A stretch of DNA of 64,000 bases from Schistocerca nitens. Lineage: Eukaryota > Arthropoda > Insecta > Orthoptera > Acrididae. The position numbers and the translations under genes were made by a program. How positions within the stretch are numbered: position 1 is the first letter of the stretch; each line of letters starts with the position of its first letter. The stretch covers positions 294,290,934-294,354,933 of the forward strand of contig NC_064616.1 in NCBI RefSeq assembly GCF_023898315.1, written 5' to 3'. The notes beneath the pieces were generated by a model. It was given only the letters and a program-made list of their open reading frames with translations, was not told the origin of the DNA and did no database searches. Below, in pieces: positions 9,680-21,674 of the stretch.

Positions 9680-10175
9680 AATGTATTCCAAAGTTAAAGT
9701 ACGCGGGGCAGTACGATTCTTGTGGGAAAAATGTCTAAATTTAACAGAAGTTCGCCGTGAAATTTTTGCGGTGAATGGACCAAGTGCAATGTCGCGTCCA
9801 GCCGCAGTGAAATTGTTCCAACGAATTGACCGAGACGGAACAGATATGTCTGAGGGCGCTTAGGAAGTCCTGATCTCACACCGCGCGATTTCCATCTTTT
9901 GGGCAACCTTAAGGAATTTCTGGAGGGAAAGAGATTTTCCAACAATGACTACTGTCACACAGCGGTTCTCGAATGGCTCTGTGACCAAGAAGCAGATTGC
10001 TATCTTCGAGGCACTGGACGAATGGTAGAACGTTCCGATCGCTGTTTACAGAGACTTGGTGACCATGTTGAAAATTAATGCCATGTTTCTATGTCATTTT
10101 GGAGCGTAATGCAGCTGTCAATAAAAGTTACTTGGCCTGTGGTTATAATGTGTAAATTACTTTTTGAAGTCTCCT
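9680..10175 (+). pseudogene. Mariner-like transposase, internally deleted (HTH joined to C-terminus)
   Basis: The plus-strand reading MYSKVKVRGAVRFLWEKCLN with LTEVRREIFAVNGPSAMSRPAA is a mariner-type N-terminal HTH. Within about 60 codons it runs into a C-terminal block, read in a shifted frame as SPDLTPRDFHLLGNLKEFLEG and RCLQRLGDHVEN before a stop near 10077. The whole catalytic core between them is missing. The right end ATTACTTTTTGAAGTCTCC (about 10150-10175) looks like a mariner inverted end. I could not place the left end with confidence. Confidence 0.65.
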
Positions 10176-10855
10176 TGTAAAACTTAGACTATTTGAGAAC
10201 CATCAGCAAACAGTGAGGAACGAACCAGAAGCCATCTGTACCTGGCTTAGGCAAGATCTGCGTCGAAAGATCCATTACTACAGTTACTCGCTTCTGACAA
10301 GGCTTAAAAATAATGTTGCATAATAGGTTCAAAAGTGGTTTTGGATGAACTACCGAAACAAGAGAGTAAAATGACTTCTGGATCACTACTCAACCTCAGG
10401 ATACCGCTCGATTCATCGTAGGTCAAATACCAAATGTGGTTATTTCGTCGCAGTTATGAGTTGGTGTGGAAGAGAGGTAGAGGGGGAGTGGTGTCACAAA
10501 ATGATTTCCCTTAATTCGCACTACAGGCACGCCCCTACAACTACCCCATCCCTAGAGATCTCCCTTCTCGCTCACTCCCACATATCACCCTCACCCCCCA
10601 CACACAGGCACTCAAGCGCGCGCGAACACACACACTGAAAATTATGACTTTCAAAAGTAGTACAAAACATGCTCGGACTTGTTGCCACGTCATTTCAGGG
10701 TAAAACATCGAGCTCCCGACGATTACCAACTTTGAATGATTGTCGAAAAGACAAGTTGAGACAATTTGAGGTGAGGGATCCTGGTGTAAAAAGCAAAGAG
10801 TAGACAGTTACGGGCTGTTAGGTCAGTTGATACTTTTACTCACTAGAGAACACAC
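10176..10855. other. No gene recognised
   Basis: Mixed-composition DNA with short open frames in both directions. A C-rich stretch (10530-10600) and a CA-rich segment (10598-10636) are present. Nothing matches a family I know. Confidence 0.35.
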
Positions 10856-10859
10856 AATA

Positions 10860-11070
10860 AAGCAATGCTACCATTCATAAAATTCAAGATCTGTTAGACG
10901 ATGATCAGTTTGGCTTTAGGAAAGATAAAGGCACCAGAGACGCAGTTCTGACATTGTGCTTGATAATGGGAGAAAACCATAAGAAAAATCGATACCTTTT
11001 CATAGGTTTAGTCGGCTTTGAAAAAATGTTCAACAGTAAAAAGTGATGCAAGGTGTTCAAAATTCAGCAA
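10860..11070 (+). pseudogene. LINE reverse transcriptase scrap
   Basis: A plus-strand reading gives DDDQFGFRKDKGTRDAVLTL followed by FIGLVGFEKMFN. It fits the early palm block of LINE RTs ('EDQFGFRKGKGTRDAI...VFVDLEKAFD'). Only this block survives. Family uncertain. Confidence 0.55.
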
Positions 11071-12103
11071 TACATATAAGTGTGAGGTTTTGGTATAGCA
11101 TTTAGTATACCCAAAGATGCTACGAGATCGGAATCCTGTGACCTATATAGTGAACTGACTGCTCGCCATGACACCATATAAAAGGAAAAATCAAAATTGT
11201 GCAATGGATAATTAGTTAATCAGTCACCTATCCGAATTAAACTGGGTTGGACCAACTTAACACGGAACGTGAGTACCACAACCCACATAGAAATAGTGAC
11301 AAAGACTTCCACAAGCTACTAAACGAAACTAAAGTTCACTATAACAATGATTTATTGCTAGATACATTTATATTATTCTAATCACTGAATGAACAGCACA
11401 AATAATCACAAAAGAGAAAAACGATGCAAATCATGTGCGAAAGACTAAGCACCAGTTCTCTCGCTTAAGCGCACATTCAGTGCAGCTGGCTGGGTATGAG
11501 TTAATTCAGAAAAAACAAACTTTGACACGAAACAACTAACTTCGCGGTCGTCTCATCCTGATACGCAAATGAGATTTGTGCTTACCACTCTGCTGATACT
11601 CAGCTGCAGAGAATGGCTGGACTAGCTGCTGGGAGTTTTAAGTTCAGTTCCGGTATATGTGATCAGCTCTAAAGTGAAGACATCTCTGTTCTCTCTATGA
11701 CCCCCTGCGATGAAGAAGTGTATTGTTTCATGCCCTAAGACAAAGCCTCCTCTGCCTGCCATCCAAAGACATAGTATCTTTCTCTTATCCTCCACCAAAT
11801 TTTTCTCGGTCTGCCAGTGCCACAATCTCAGTAGCCATTCCAAACACTGACCAATGAAAAGTTTACATCTAATGCAACAATTCCCTTTCCTCTAATGCAG
11901 CGGTCACAGTTGACTGACACTGCTAAGTGCTCTTTTAGAGTGGGGCAGTAAACAGAAACCCTCTCCCAGTATGTGTGTATTTTGGTGTTTCCTCCAATAG
12001 AAAAGCATGCAGATACTCACTTGTGAGTTCTCATCCTCACTACCAAAACAATTACTATGAGCCAATGATGGGCATCCTTACAAAATTTAGATATAGACAC
12101 CTG
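11071..12103. other. No gene recognised
   Basis: About 1 kb of moderately AT-rich DNA with no long convincing frame, no inverted ends and no repeat I recognise. A minus-strand open frame of 73 codons at 11843-11622 has no recognisable motif. Confidence 0.35.
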
Positions 12104-12212
12104 TGACCTCCTTCATCTACATCTACATGGATACTCTGCAAATCACATTTAAGTGCCTGGCAGAGGGTACATCGAACCACCTTCACAATTCTCTATTATT
12201 CCAATCTCGTAT

Positions 12213-12411
12213 AGGCCGGCCGGTGTGGCCGTACGGTTCTAGGCGCTTCAGTGTGGAACCGCGTGACCGCTACGGACGCAGGTTCGAATCCTACCTCGGG
12301 CATGGATGTGTGTGATGTCCTTGGGTTAGTTAGGTCTAATTAGTTCTAAGTTCTAGGCGACTGACGACCTTAGAAGTTAAGTCCCATAGTGCTCAGAGCC
12401 ATTTGAGCCAT
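12213..12411 (+). mobile_element. SINE-A inserted in LINE 3' UTR
   Basis: Begins GGCCGGCCGGTGTGGCCG, has box B GGTTCGAATCC, and ends at CAGAGCCATTTGAGCCAT. LINE 3' UTR sequence flanks both sides. I could not define a clean target duplication. It is more diverged than most copies here. Confidence 0.88.
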
Positions 12412-12587
12412 GAGGAGAAAGTTGGTGACTGGAATTTCGTGAGAAGACTCCATCGCAACGAAAAACGCCTTTCTTTTAATGATGTCCAACCCAAATCCTG
12501 TATCATTTCTGTGACACTCTCTCCCATATTTCGCGATAATACAAAGCGTGGTGCCCTTCTTTGAACTTTTTCTATGTACTGCGTCAG

Positions 12588-12731
12588 GTGATTTCCCTAA
12601 ATCGCTCCAGGCAAATGCCTGGATGGTTCCCTTGAAAGGGCACGGCCGACTTCCTTCCCCAACCTTCCCTAATCCGATGAGACCGATGAACTCGCTGTCT
12701 GTTCTCCTTCTCTAAAAACAACCCAACCCCC
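12588..12731 (+). repeat. Short SINE-like insertion with imperfect target duplication
   Basis: The LINE 3' UTR is interrupted by about 144 bp beginning GTGATTTCCCTAAATCGCTC and including AAGGGCACGGCCGACTTCC. It is bounded by TACTGCGTCAG (12577-12587) and TACTCCGTAAG (12732-12742), an 11-bp duplication with two differences. I recall this sequence as a common orthopteran repeat. Its parent family and orientation are unclear. Confidence 0.6.
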
Positions 12732-12899
12732 TACTCCGTAAGTCCTATCTGGTAAGGATCCCACACAACGCAGCAGTATTCTAAAAGAGGACGGACAAGC
12801 GTAGTGTAGGTCTGTTACATTTTCTAAGTGTCCTGCCAATAAAACGCAGTCTTTGGTTAGCCTTCCCCACAACATTTTCTGTGTGTTCCTTCCAATTTT

Positions 12900-14086
12900 A
12901 TTTTTTCGTAATTGTAATACCTGGTATTTTGTTGAATTTACGGCTTTTAGATTAGACTGATTTATCGTGTAACCGAAGTTTAACGAATTCCTTTCAGCAG
13001 TCATGTGGATGACCTCACACTTTTCGTTATTTAGCGTCAACTGCCAATTTTTGCACCATTCAGATATCTTTTCTAAATCGTTTTGGAATTTGTTTTGATC
13101 TTCTGATAACTTTACTAGTCGATAAACGACAGCATCATCCGCAAACAACCGAAAACGACTGCTCAGATTGTCTCCCAAATCGTTTATATAGATAAGGAAC
13201 AGCAAAGGGCCTATAACACTACCTTGGGGAACGCAAGAAATCACTTCTGTTTTACTCGATGTTTTTTCGCCAATTACTACGAATTGTGACCTCTCTGACA
13301 GGAAATCACAAATCCAGTCACAAAACTGCGATGATATTCTATAAGCACACAATTTCACTAAAAGCCGCTTGTGTGATACAGTGTCAAAAGCCTTCCGGAA
13401 ATCCAGGAATGCGGAATCGATCTGAAATCCCTTGTCAGCAGCAGTCAACACTTCATGTGAATAAAGAGCTAGTTGTGTTTCACAGGAACGATGTTTTCTA
13501 AACCTATGTTGACTGTGTGTCAATAGACAGTTTTCTTCGAGGTAATTCATAATGTCTGAACACAATATATGTTCCAAAATCCTGCTGCATATCGACATTA
13601 ACGATGTGGGCCTGTAATTTAGTGGATTACTACTACTACCTTTTTTCAAAAATGGTTCAAATGGCTCTGAGCACTATGGGACTTAACATCTATGGTCATC
13701 AGTCCCCTAGAACTTAGAACTACTTAAACCTAACTAACCTAAGGACATCACACAACACCCAGTCATCACGAGGCAGAGAAAATCCCTGACCCCGCCGGGA
13801 ATCGAACCCGGGAACCCGGGCGCGGGAAGCGAGATCGCTACCACACGACCACGACTGCGGACACTACCTTTTTTGAATATTGGTGTGACCTGTGCAACTT
13901 TCCATTTTTGGACACGGATCTTTCGACGAGCGAACGGTTGTAAATGATTGTTAAGTATTGAGCTAATGCATCAGCATACTCCGAAAGGAACCTAATTAGT
14001 ATACAGTGTGGACTGGAAGACTTGCTTTTATTAAGTGATTTCAGTTGCTTCAGTACTCCGAGGATATTTACTTCTACGTTACTCAT
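12900..14086 (-). pseudogene. CR1-like LINE reverse transcriptase domain
   Basis: RT blocks appear in order on the minus strand: NYRPTSLMSICSRILEHIL, FRKHRSCETQLALYS, FLDFRKAFDTVSHKRLLVKL, CVPQGSVIGPLLFLIYINDL, and the catalytic FRLFADDAVVYR, followed by thumb-region sequence KISEWCKNWQLTLNNEKCEV. The catalytic aspartates are kept. A SINE-B at 13647-13862 splits the domain just before the NYRP block. RT would copy LINE RNA at a nicked target. Frames upstream and downstream are broken, so this copy is inactive. Confidence 0.85.
13647..13862 (-). mobile_element. SINE-B (second tRNA-type head) inserted in LINE RT
   Basis: Minus orientation. The head, read on the minus strand, includes TGGTCGTGTGGTAGCG (box A region) and GGGTTCGATTCCCGG (box B); it differs completely from the SINE-A head. 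The body from GTGTGATGTCCTTAGG to the end is nearly the SINE-A body. Target duplication ACTACCTTTTTT at 13635-13646 and 13863-13874, exact. Confidence 0.9.
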
Positions 14087-14159
14087 GTTGACAGCTGTTC
14101 TCGATTCGAATTCTGGAATATCTATTTCGTCTTCTTTTGTGAAGGCATTTCGGAAGGCT

Positions 14160-15370
14160 GTGTTTAGTAACTCTGCTTTGGCAGCACTGTCTTTGATAGT
14201 ATCTCCATTGCTATCGCGCGGAGAGGTATTGATTGTTTCTTGCCGCTAACATACTTCACATACGACCAGAATTTCTTTGGATTTTCTGCCGGGTTTCGAG
14301 ACAAAGTTTCGTTGTGGAAACTGTGATAAGCATCTCGCATTGAAGTCCGCGCTAAATTTCGAGCTTCTGTAAAAGATCGCCAATCTTGGTAATTTTGCGT
14401 CTGTTTAAATTTGGCACGTTTGTTGCGTTGTTTCTGCAACAGTGTTCTAACCCGTTTTGTGTACCAAGGAGGATCAGATCCGTCGTTTGTTAGTTTACTT
14501 GGTATAAATCTCTCAATTGCTGACGATACTATTTCTTTGAATTCAAGCCACATCTGGTCTACACTTATATTATTAATTTGGAATGAGTGGAGATTGTCTC
14601 TCAGGAAAGCGTCAAGTGAATTTTTATCTGCTTTTTTGAATAGGCGTATTTTTCACTTATTTTTGGAGGATTTGGGGATTACAATATTCAATCTCGCTAC
14701 GACAACCCTGTGTTCACTAATCTCTGTATCGGTTTTGATGCTCGTTATTACCTCAGGATTATTTGTTGCTAAGAGGTCAAGTGTGTTTTCACAACCGTTT
14801 ACTATTCGCGTGGGCACATGAACTAACTGCTCAAAATAATTTTCACAGAATGCGTTTAGCACAATTTAGGATGCTATTTTATGCGTAACTACGGGATTAA
14901 ACGTGTATTTTCGCCGACATATCGAGGGTAAATTAAAGTCACCACCAACTATTATCGTATGAGTCGGGTACGTGTTTGAAATTAAACTCAAGTTTTCTTT
15001 GAACCTTTCAGCAACTGTATCATCTGAATTGGGAGGTCGGTAAAAGGATCCAATTATGTTTTTATTCCGGTTGCCAACAATGACCCCTGCCCATACTAAC
15101 TCACAGGAAGTATCTACTTCAATTTCGCGACAAGTTACACTACTTCTGACAGCAACAAACACCCCACTGCCAACCGTGTTTAGCCTATCCTTTCAGAACA
15201 CCGTTAGGTTCTTCGCAAAAATTTCGGCTGAGCTTATATCCGGCTTTAGCCAGCTTTCAGTGCCTATAACGATTTGAGCATCAGTGCTTTCTATTAGCGA
15301 TTGGAGCTCTGGCACTTCCCCAACACAGCTACGACAATCTACAACTGTTATACCAATGGTTCATGTATCT
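14160..15370 (-). pseudogene. CR1-like LINE endonuclease domain and linker
   Basis: The minus strand reads IVGNRNKNIIGSFYRPPNS, then THTIIVGGDFNLPSI (catalytic Asp block), VNGCENTLDLLATNN and TEISEHRVVVARLNI (the usual SDH motif is changed to SEH). These are AP-endonuclease blocks that would nick the target. The linker from 14553 down (WLEFKEIVSSAIERFIPS, then PKKFWSYVKYVSGKK) joins it to RT. Several frame breaks separate the pieces. Confidence 0.8.
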
Positions 15371-15449
15371 ACTTTCTTCCTGTGTTCGGCCTGTACCCTA
15401 TGTGACTGAAGCCCTTCTTGTGTTTTCCAGAGACCCTCTAACTCTAGCC

Positions 15450-16429
15450 TAAAAAACCGCCCAGTCCACTCCACACAGGCCCTCCTACACGTGTAGCCGC
15501 CTCCTGCGTATAGTGGACACCTGACCTATTCAGCAGAACTCGAAACCCAACCACCCTTTGGCGCAAGTCGAGAAATCTGCAGCCTACACATTCGCAGAAC
15601 CGTATGGCCTCTGATTCAGACCCTCCACTCAGATCTGTACCGAAGATCGGCAATCGGTCCTGTCGACTATGCTGCAAATGGTCAGCTCTGCTTTCTTCTT
15701 GCAAGCAAGACTGGCAGCCTTTACCACTTCTGTTAGCTGCTCGAAACCAGAGAGAATCTCTTCTGACCCAGAGCGACACACATCATTGGTACCGACGCGA
15801 GCAACCACCTGCAGTTGGCTGCACCCTGTGCTCTTCATGGCATCTGGGAGGACCCTTTCCACATCTGGAATGACTCCACCCGGTATGCACATGGAGTGCC
15901 CATTGGTTTCCTTTCCCTTCTTGTCAGCCAAGTTCCTAAGTGGTCCCAAAATACGCCTAACGCTGGAGCTCCCAACTACCAATAATTCCACCCTCTGTGA
16001 TTTCCCGGATCTTGCAGGCTGAGTGGTTTCCTCTGAAACAGGACAGGCGACAGCAATTGGCTCAGCGACAGTGTCAGCCACAGACAGCACTTGGAACATG
16101 TTTGTCAGACAAACTGGGGAGGCCTTACGTGCGGCCGCCTGGGAAGTCTTTCGCCGCCTGCTTCTCACCGGGGCGACCTCCCACTCGACCACAGGTGAGG
16201 GTTCAACCTCAGTGTGAGGAGTAACTAACTGGGTTGGCCACTGGTGAGTACCGATCGGAGGACTCGGACGTGCTGGACGTCCGTTAGATCCCACCGCCGG
16301 CCCACAACAGTGGTGTCCATCCACTGCAGCCTCAAGCTGTGTAACTGAAGCCATCACAGCCTGAAGTTGCGAGCTAAGTGTCACCAACTCGGCAAGCATC
16401 CACACACAACAATCGCAGTCCCTGTTCAT
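15450..16429 (-). pseudogene. CR1-like LINE ORF1, esterase (SGNH) type
   Basis: The frame starting MNRDCDCCVWMLAELVTLSS is open for 266 codons to 15629; the remainder (TDLSGGSESEAIRFCECVGC to about 15450) is in another frame, so one shift is present. Residues about 10-36 could form a coiled coil. Residues about 148-160 read LLVVGSSSVRRI and 212-217 VGTNDV, matching the first and third blocks of SGNH esterases as found in ORF1 of CR1-group LINEs. In the first block the family usually has GDS; here it is GSS, so the aspartate next to the nucleophile serine is replaced. No zinc knuckle is seen. Role in the family: RNA or membrane association of the element particle; not established. Confidence 0.7.
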
Positions 16430-16815
16430 ATTAAAGGCCGTGGAAAACTAAACTATGCTGACAAACGGACTATCGGCACGTGCTGCGCAACTCTACTGTA
16501 AACCCTGACGAAAAAGCAGGAACTGTGTCTAATAATACGCAAATATTCAAAAACCTAACTACCGAAGCACTCAGGTGAAACTAAATAATTCGCCCTTGAT
16601 TAGGAACTTGGAATATGTCACAAAATCGGTTTACTTTCTGACGCAAACGAAAACGAGAGAACTGTGGGTATTAGATATTAAATTTGTATGCAGAAAGTCA
16701 AGAAACTAAACTATTAAAGCACACAGATGATATAATAAATTTCGCTCCAGGTTAGGAACTCGTAAATGTTACAAGAGCGGTTACTTCCCTGTTGCTGCGT
16801 CTGTCTCGGTCGGCT

Positions 16816-17620
16816 ACTAATGTCCACAACAGCTGTTCCCCAAGCTGAGTATGTCGTGTTTCTCTCCTGCCATAGCAGATTTTATGTTTTCTAAGGGCAT
16901 TCTTAAAAACTCTTTTTTTTCTGAAAGTTCACAACCTGCTGGACACTTTCTCTTGCCCTGCCACCCACTCGGCAACTCCCTGGTGTTTTTGCATCTGCTG
17001 AAAAAACAGTGCTATGTTTCCGGCTGTATCTGGCTGACTCCTGGCTCTCTGCCAGGCTTGTTCTCTCTTGGAGCCTTTGTCCGCTCCCATAGCTGGCTGG
17101 CCATCCCAGGTTTACAGAAAAGCACTATAGGACCTGTCTCCGTACAGAATTATAGAAAAGCTTACTATTTATATCTGCAATCATTTCTATCAGTTTGGAT
17201 CATGTGCATACTTTCAAACAGTATGGGTAATATAAATGGATTGGGTAACCTCATCTGAATAATTATTAATAATGTTTTGGGCAGTTTGGGAAAAACTGTC
17301 CCGTAACATAAGCTGCAGGGAAAGGCAGGTAATATGCAATATGTACAAAGCCCAACAGGGAACAAGAAGAATGGAAGAAACACAAAGAAGCTGTCAGATT
17401 AAAAACTGTGTGTTCGATCGCCACACTCGCCTGAGTCACTGGAGAGTGCTGCTCTCTCTCGAGTTATTTGTACCTGAGGGACAATGGCCAGGACACCACC
17501 TCTCCAAGGGTGACTAACGGGACGCGCCGCGGCGAGAGGGAGGGACGTTATGAATGGACACTCGGTCGAGCGGCTGTTGCAGGCCGGGGCCCGCACATCT
17601 CATGTGCTAATGGGCGAATA
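16816..17620. other. No gene recognised
   Basis: This holds a plus-strand 135-codon open frame (16851-17258) rich in Leu, Phe and Ser with no motif I know, and a mixed region to 17620. The first 40 bases may still be LINE 5' end. No repeats noticed. Confidence 0.35.
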
Positions 17621-18224
17621 TACAGGGTGTCTCACCTAACTCTGCCACCTCAGATATCTCTGGAACAACAATATATATTCAAAAACAGTTTTCACCAGGA
17701 TGAACGTACGGCAGGGGCTTAGGAAACCAAATACTATGCGAAATTTTAAAACGTAAACAAATACTATTTTCAACACAAACTTTTGTATTTTTAATTGAAC
17801 ACCCCCTATTATTTCGCATGCAATCAACAGCATGAAAAATCACAAAATAATGGCGTAGGATGCATTGCAATATGTCAATTACATTCCGAGAAATTGCAAA
17901 GCGAAGTTGATGCTTGAAATAAATGAAGCGCACAGCTAATGCACGTCCTGAGACTAAAGTTTGCACCTCACACTGCCTGTGTCAGGGGCTCACACAATGG
18001 GAAGGTACGCAAAATCCACAAAAATAAACAAGTAACACGTCCAATGCAAAGTTACGTTTTTCAAATTGTAAATGTATGTTTATTCTATCGAAATGACAAC
18101 TACAGCTACAATCAGAGATAACACAATTGAATTCACTTTGCTAAACACATTTACTAGTGCCCTGTCGCCCACAGAAACTGTATTGTTGTGCATTGCATCC
18201 AGCATAGAAAATACACCCACATCT

Positions 18225-18470
18225 TGACCAATAAATAAATAAATATCGTATGACTAGGGCCTCCCGTCGGGTAGACCGTTCGCTGGGTGCAAGTGTTTCG
18301 ATTTGACGCCACTTCGGCGAGTTGCGCGTCGATTGGGATGAAATGATGATGATTAGGACAACACCCAGTCCCTGAGCGGAGAAAATCTCCAACCCAGCCA
18401 GGAATCGAACGCGGGCCCTTAGAATTGACATTCTGTCGCGCTGACCATCGCACAGAACCTCCCCGCCCCA
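18225..18470 (-). mobile_element. SINE-C (third tRNA-type head)
   Basis: Read on the minus strand it has GTTCTGTGCGATGGTCAGCG (box A region), GCGTTCGATTCCTGGC (box B), then a body with CTAATCATCATCATTTCATC and a TATTTATTTATT tail. The body is unrelated to SINE-A/B. It interrupts the transposase immediately after CVGRGG. No clean target duplication was found. Confidence 0.75.
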
Positions 18471-18854
18471 CGCACCTCTTTAGAAATGTCGCATTTACAA
18501 CGTCTCTGGCAACTTTTACACCGTGTGCGGGACATCCATCATGTTGAAACCACACTGATAGGCGAGTTTCCAATCCTAGATCCTCCGTGAGGAGCGCTAG
18601 TATGTGTTGAAGAAATGATGCATATCGCTGTCCATTCAATGTTCCACGGTAAAAATAGGGGCCTGCAATACAGTTAGCAGTGATACCGCACCAAACATTG
18701 ACACTCCACTGTAGCTGATGGGCAACTTGGCGAATCCAGTGGGGATTTTGCACGGCACAGTAGTGCATGTTCCGCATATTCACATTACCATTATTTGTAA
18801 ATGAAGCCTCGTCCGTAAACAACGTATTGCTTAGGAACAATGGATACCTCGCAT

Positions 18855-19072
18855 GTCCGCAGCTCGTGCTCGTGCGGTAGCGTTCTCGCTTCCCGCGCCC
18901 GGGTTCCCGTGTTCGATTCCCGGCGGGGTCAGGGATTTTCTCTGCCTCGTGATGACTGGGTGTTGTGTGATGTCCTTAGGTTAGTTAGGTTTAAGTAGTT
19001 CTAAGTTCTAGGGGACTGATGACCATAGATGTTAAGTCCTATAGTGCTCAGAGCCATTTGAACAATTTTTTT
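18855..19072 (+). mobile_element. SINE-B, full length, 10-bp target duplication
   Basis: Head with GTGCGGTAGCGTTCTCGC and box B GTTCGATTCCCGG, body as SINE-A. Duplication TACCTCGCAT at 18845-18854 and 19073-19082, exact. It splits the minus-strand transposon upstream of FLSNTLFTDEASF. Confidence 0.92.
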
Positions 19073-19251
19073 TACCTCGCATCTGCTGAAGTAATAAACG
19101 ACAGAATGCAATACGGGATTCAATTATTCCCGTACAATTCTTGGTGCAGTGAGATATGGAACTGATGAAACCGATGCCGAAGCAAGATTCTGCACACACT
19201 ACCGTGGCTTATTCCTACATCTCGTGCAATTCCCCGTACACCCACCTGAGA

Positions 19252-19468
19252 GCCCGCATCTCGTGGTCGTGCGGTAGCGTTCTCGCTTCCCACGCCCGGG
19301 TTCCCGGGTTCGATTCCCGGCGGGGTCAGGGATTTTCTCTGCCTCGTGATGGTTGGGTGTTGTGTGCTGCCCTTAGGTTAGTTAGGTTTAAGTAGTTCTA
19401 AGTTCTAGGGGACTGATGACCATAGATGTTAAGTCCCATAGTGCTCAGAGCCATTTGAACCATTTTGA
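19252..19468 (+). mobile_element. SINE-B, full length, 12-bp target duplication
   Basis: Same head and body as the copy 180 bp upstream, with few differences. Exact duplication ACCCACCTGAGA at 19240-19251 and 19469-19480. Two independent SINE-B insertions in the same orientation within 0.6 kb. Confidence 0.94.
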
Positions 19469-19905
19469 ACCCACCTGAGAATTGTGCACTACAGCAACCA
19501 GAACAGCAATTTCGTTTCCATTGTCAGTGGCTGGCGTTGTAAGTCGACGTTTTGTGGGAGCCCAGCTTCCTGTTTCCGTAAGTGTCTTACATATGTTGCC
19601 AGTGGTTCGACGTGATGGACACCGGCGATCTGGGTAGCGCTCAGCATACAGTGTCACAGCTGCAGTTGCATTTCTGTGACATTCGCCATAAATTAAAACA
19701 ATATCTATTTTTTCTTCATTACTGATGGGCGGCATGTCGACTAGATGACGGCAAATGTAACAAGCGACAAGAAAACAGGTTTTAATGTGGCAACGTATGT
19801 GAATTACGTTACAGTATGAGAGCGGTTCAGCAGACCACACTTGTACAGTCGTGGACAAAACGAGCGAGACCCTTCGCCTTTTCGTTATGCTGATCCGCAC
19901 AGCTT

Positions 19906-20850
19906 TAAAGTCTGCTACACAGCATAACAGGCAAGGCGACGAAGTGCTACCAACATACTGTGCACAGGCGCGAAATTGACAAACTATCCAAATTTTCTCA
20001 GACTGTTTTCAACCATGTGTATGACTATATTAATGCTGATTAGTGTGTTAAACACAACACGTAAATATAAGATATAAATGAAAGAAGAAACGCTAATTAG
20101 TATGAACTGTACTAATAAAAATGAATTTCAACTTATCGAGATAACGTAACTGTTTTAGTAAGACAAAGTGCCCCAGATCGTTACGAATTAGCAAAATGGG
20201 TTTGAAGGGCTTGGTAGACAGATAGACGGTCAAGAAAGTGAGACTAGTAGGGTTCCATTTTTACCGATTTAGGTGACGAAATCCTAACAACGAAAATAGC
20301 TACGACAGTTACTGAAGATGAGGGTCGCATAAATAATTCCCCCTACTGTTTATTGGAAATGTTCTAGTTGCAGTCGATACATCAACATATTACTCGTAGC
20401 TACGCTTTCGATCCAAATCACGTTTACAGGAATGCAAATAAAATCCATTTGCCTATACACATGGTAATTCAGATCCCAGTATTAATGCCAACGCGTTTTA
20501 GAAGTGCGAGCATTCCCGTTGCTAGGTAGCTTAAGAAACACTTCGGCTAATGAACGTTTTCTGGCTGTGGCGAGTCTAGTGGAGAATTCGAAACATTGCA
20601 GAATACGCTTGGTAGCTATGTAGCCTTTTATTTCCTGGTGTGGTGCAGAATTATCCTACTAAATTTACTCACTAATAACAGTATTTTGTTATTTTGATAA
20701 ACATCCCGAATGATTGACACATAAGCGGTGACATTAAGGTAGAAAATTCTTGTTTTTCAGTCCAGAAAGCTCTATTCTTGATGGAGGAAGATAGACTAGC
20801 AGTAAAGCAATTTTAAGAAATTCTCGCTCCTCCAATACGTTTTATTGCTA
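19906..20850. other. No gene recognised
   Basis: AT-rich DNA without long frames. At 19845-19870 the sequence TACAGTCGTGGACAAAACG could be a Tc1-type end, but no partner end was found. Confidence 0.35.
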
Positions 20851-21674
20851 CCGTCACTAGTCAATACTCAAGCTACTTGCACATATGCCAAGAGTAGTTG
20901 GTCGACTCAAGTGCGCGGCAGCAAAGGTACACTTCAGATTGCATATGAACACCACAAGTTAGTACAAATCTCTTTCTCTCCTCAGAGGAACAGATAATGC
21001 TACGTATGTGGAGTCGTATGCTCTAAACTATTCAGACATGGAGAGTAACCACTGGACTCAATGCCGGTAACTTCTCCAACCTACTTCTCTCCACGCTCTC
21101 CAAGCAGGGCAGCCAGACACCGCGACTGCTCTCCTCCACCGCCGACCCCAAGAGTCCTCCAGAGTTTATGCAAACCTGGCCGTTCTTCTCCGCATGGATC
21201 CGTGCGCTTTGGTAGACAATCATGACACAGACTTCCATGTATTCGTGCGCGTTTGTACCCAATCACGACACAGAATTCTCCTGTGGTTACTGTTGCCGCC
21301 AAACTTTTGACACATATTCCTACGCGCTCTGCGCCAAACCCGTCACAGTCTTCCGCAAATTTTCCACTGTGGCGCGAAATCGTCTTTCTCTCTTTCGCAT
21401 ATATCTCCTTCTCGCTTCTTGTTGTGATGGCTCAGCCTCTCCGAACGTCTTTGGTGGTCTGAAGTGCCAGCCGACAAAGGGGTCCGGCCGCAGCCATCCC
21501 GTTAGTTTGACATGACATAAACACCTTCCTTGGGGGTTCCAGCCGTGTTCCAGCCTCTGAGCCCATCTCGATAGTCTGACATGACACACACAACTTCCTT
21601 TTCTGTGTCCATTCTCTCCTAACGGTGGGTTAATTATCAATTATTATTCGGTGTATTAGTACTGATTTAGCATG

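Larger units (their letters stand above)
12104..16815 (-). mobile_element. CR1-like LINE, nearly full length, with three later insertions
   Basis: Reading from the minus strand: a 5' UTR-like stretch (about 16815-16430), ORF1 (16429 to about 15450), and ORF2 with an AP-type endonuclease (about 15370-14650), a linker (about 14550-14160), RT (about 14086-12900) and a 3' UTR ending in a CATCTACATCTACATGG tail at about 12110. Both ORFs carry several frameshifts and stops. Insertions within it: SINE-A at 12213-12411, a short repeat at 12588-12731 and SINE-B at 13647-13862. The esterase-type ORF1 and microsatellite-like tail support the CR1 clade. Its length matches an intact member, so it is a degraded full-length copy and not a 5'-truncated one. 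Confidence 0.8.
17623..19905 (-). mobile_element. Tc1/mariner-superfamily transposon relic with three SINE insertions
   Basis: The left end CAGGGTGTCTCACCTAACTC follows TA at 17621-17622 and resembles the CAGGGTGT end of the element at 3884. Minus-strand transposase pieces run from a start at 19735 (MPPISNEEKIDIVLIYGE, then AERYPDRRCPSRRTTGNI, a DUF4817-type HTH) through FLSNTLFTDEASFTNNGNV, WSVNVWCGITANCIAGPYFY and LSVWFQHDGCPAHGVKVARD to CVGRGG near 18480. The final catalytic block is missing. SINEs sit at 18225-18470, 18855-19072 and 19252-19468. The right inverted end was not found, so the 5' side seems truncated or replaced. Confidence 0.75.
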
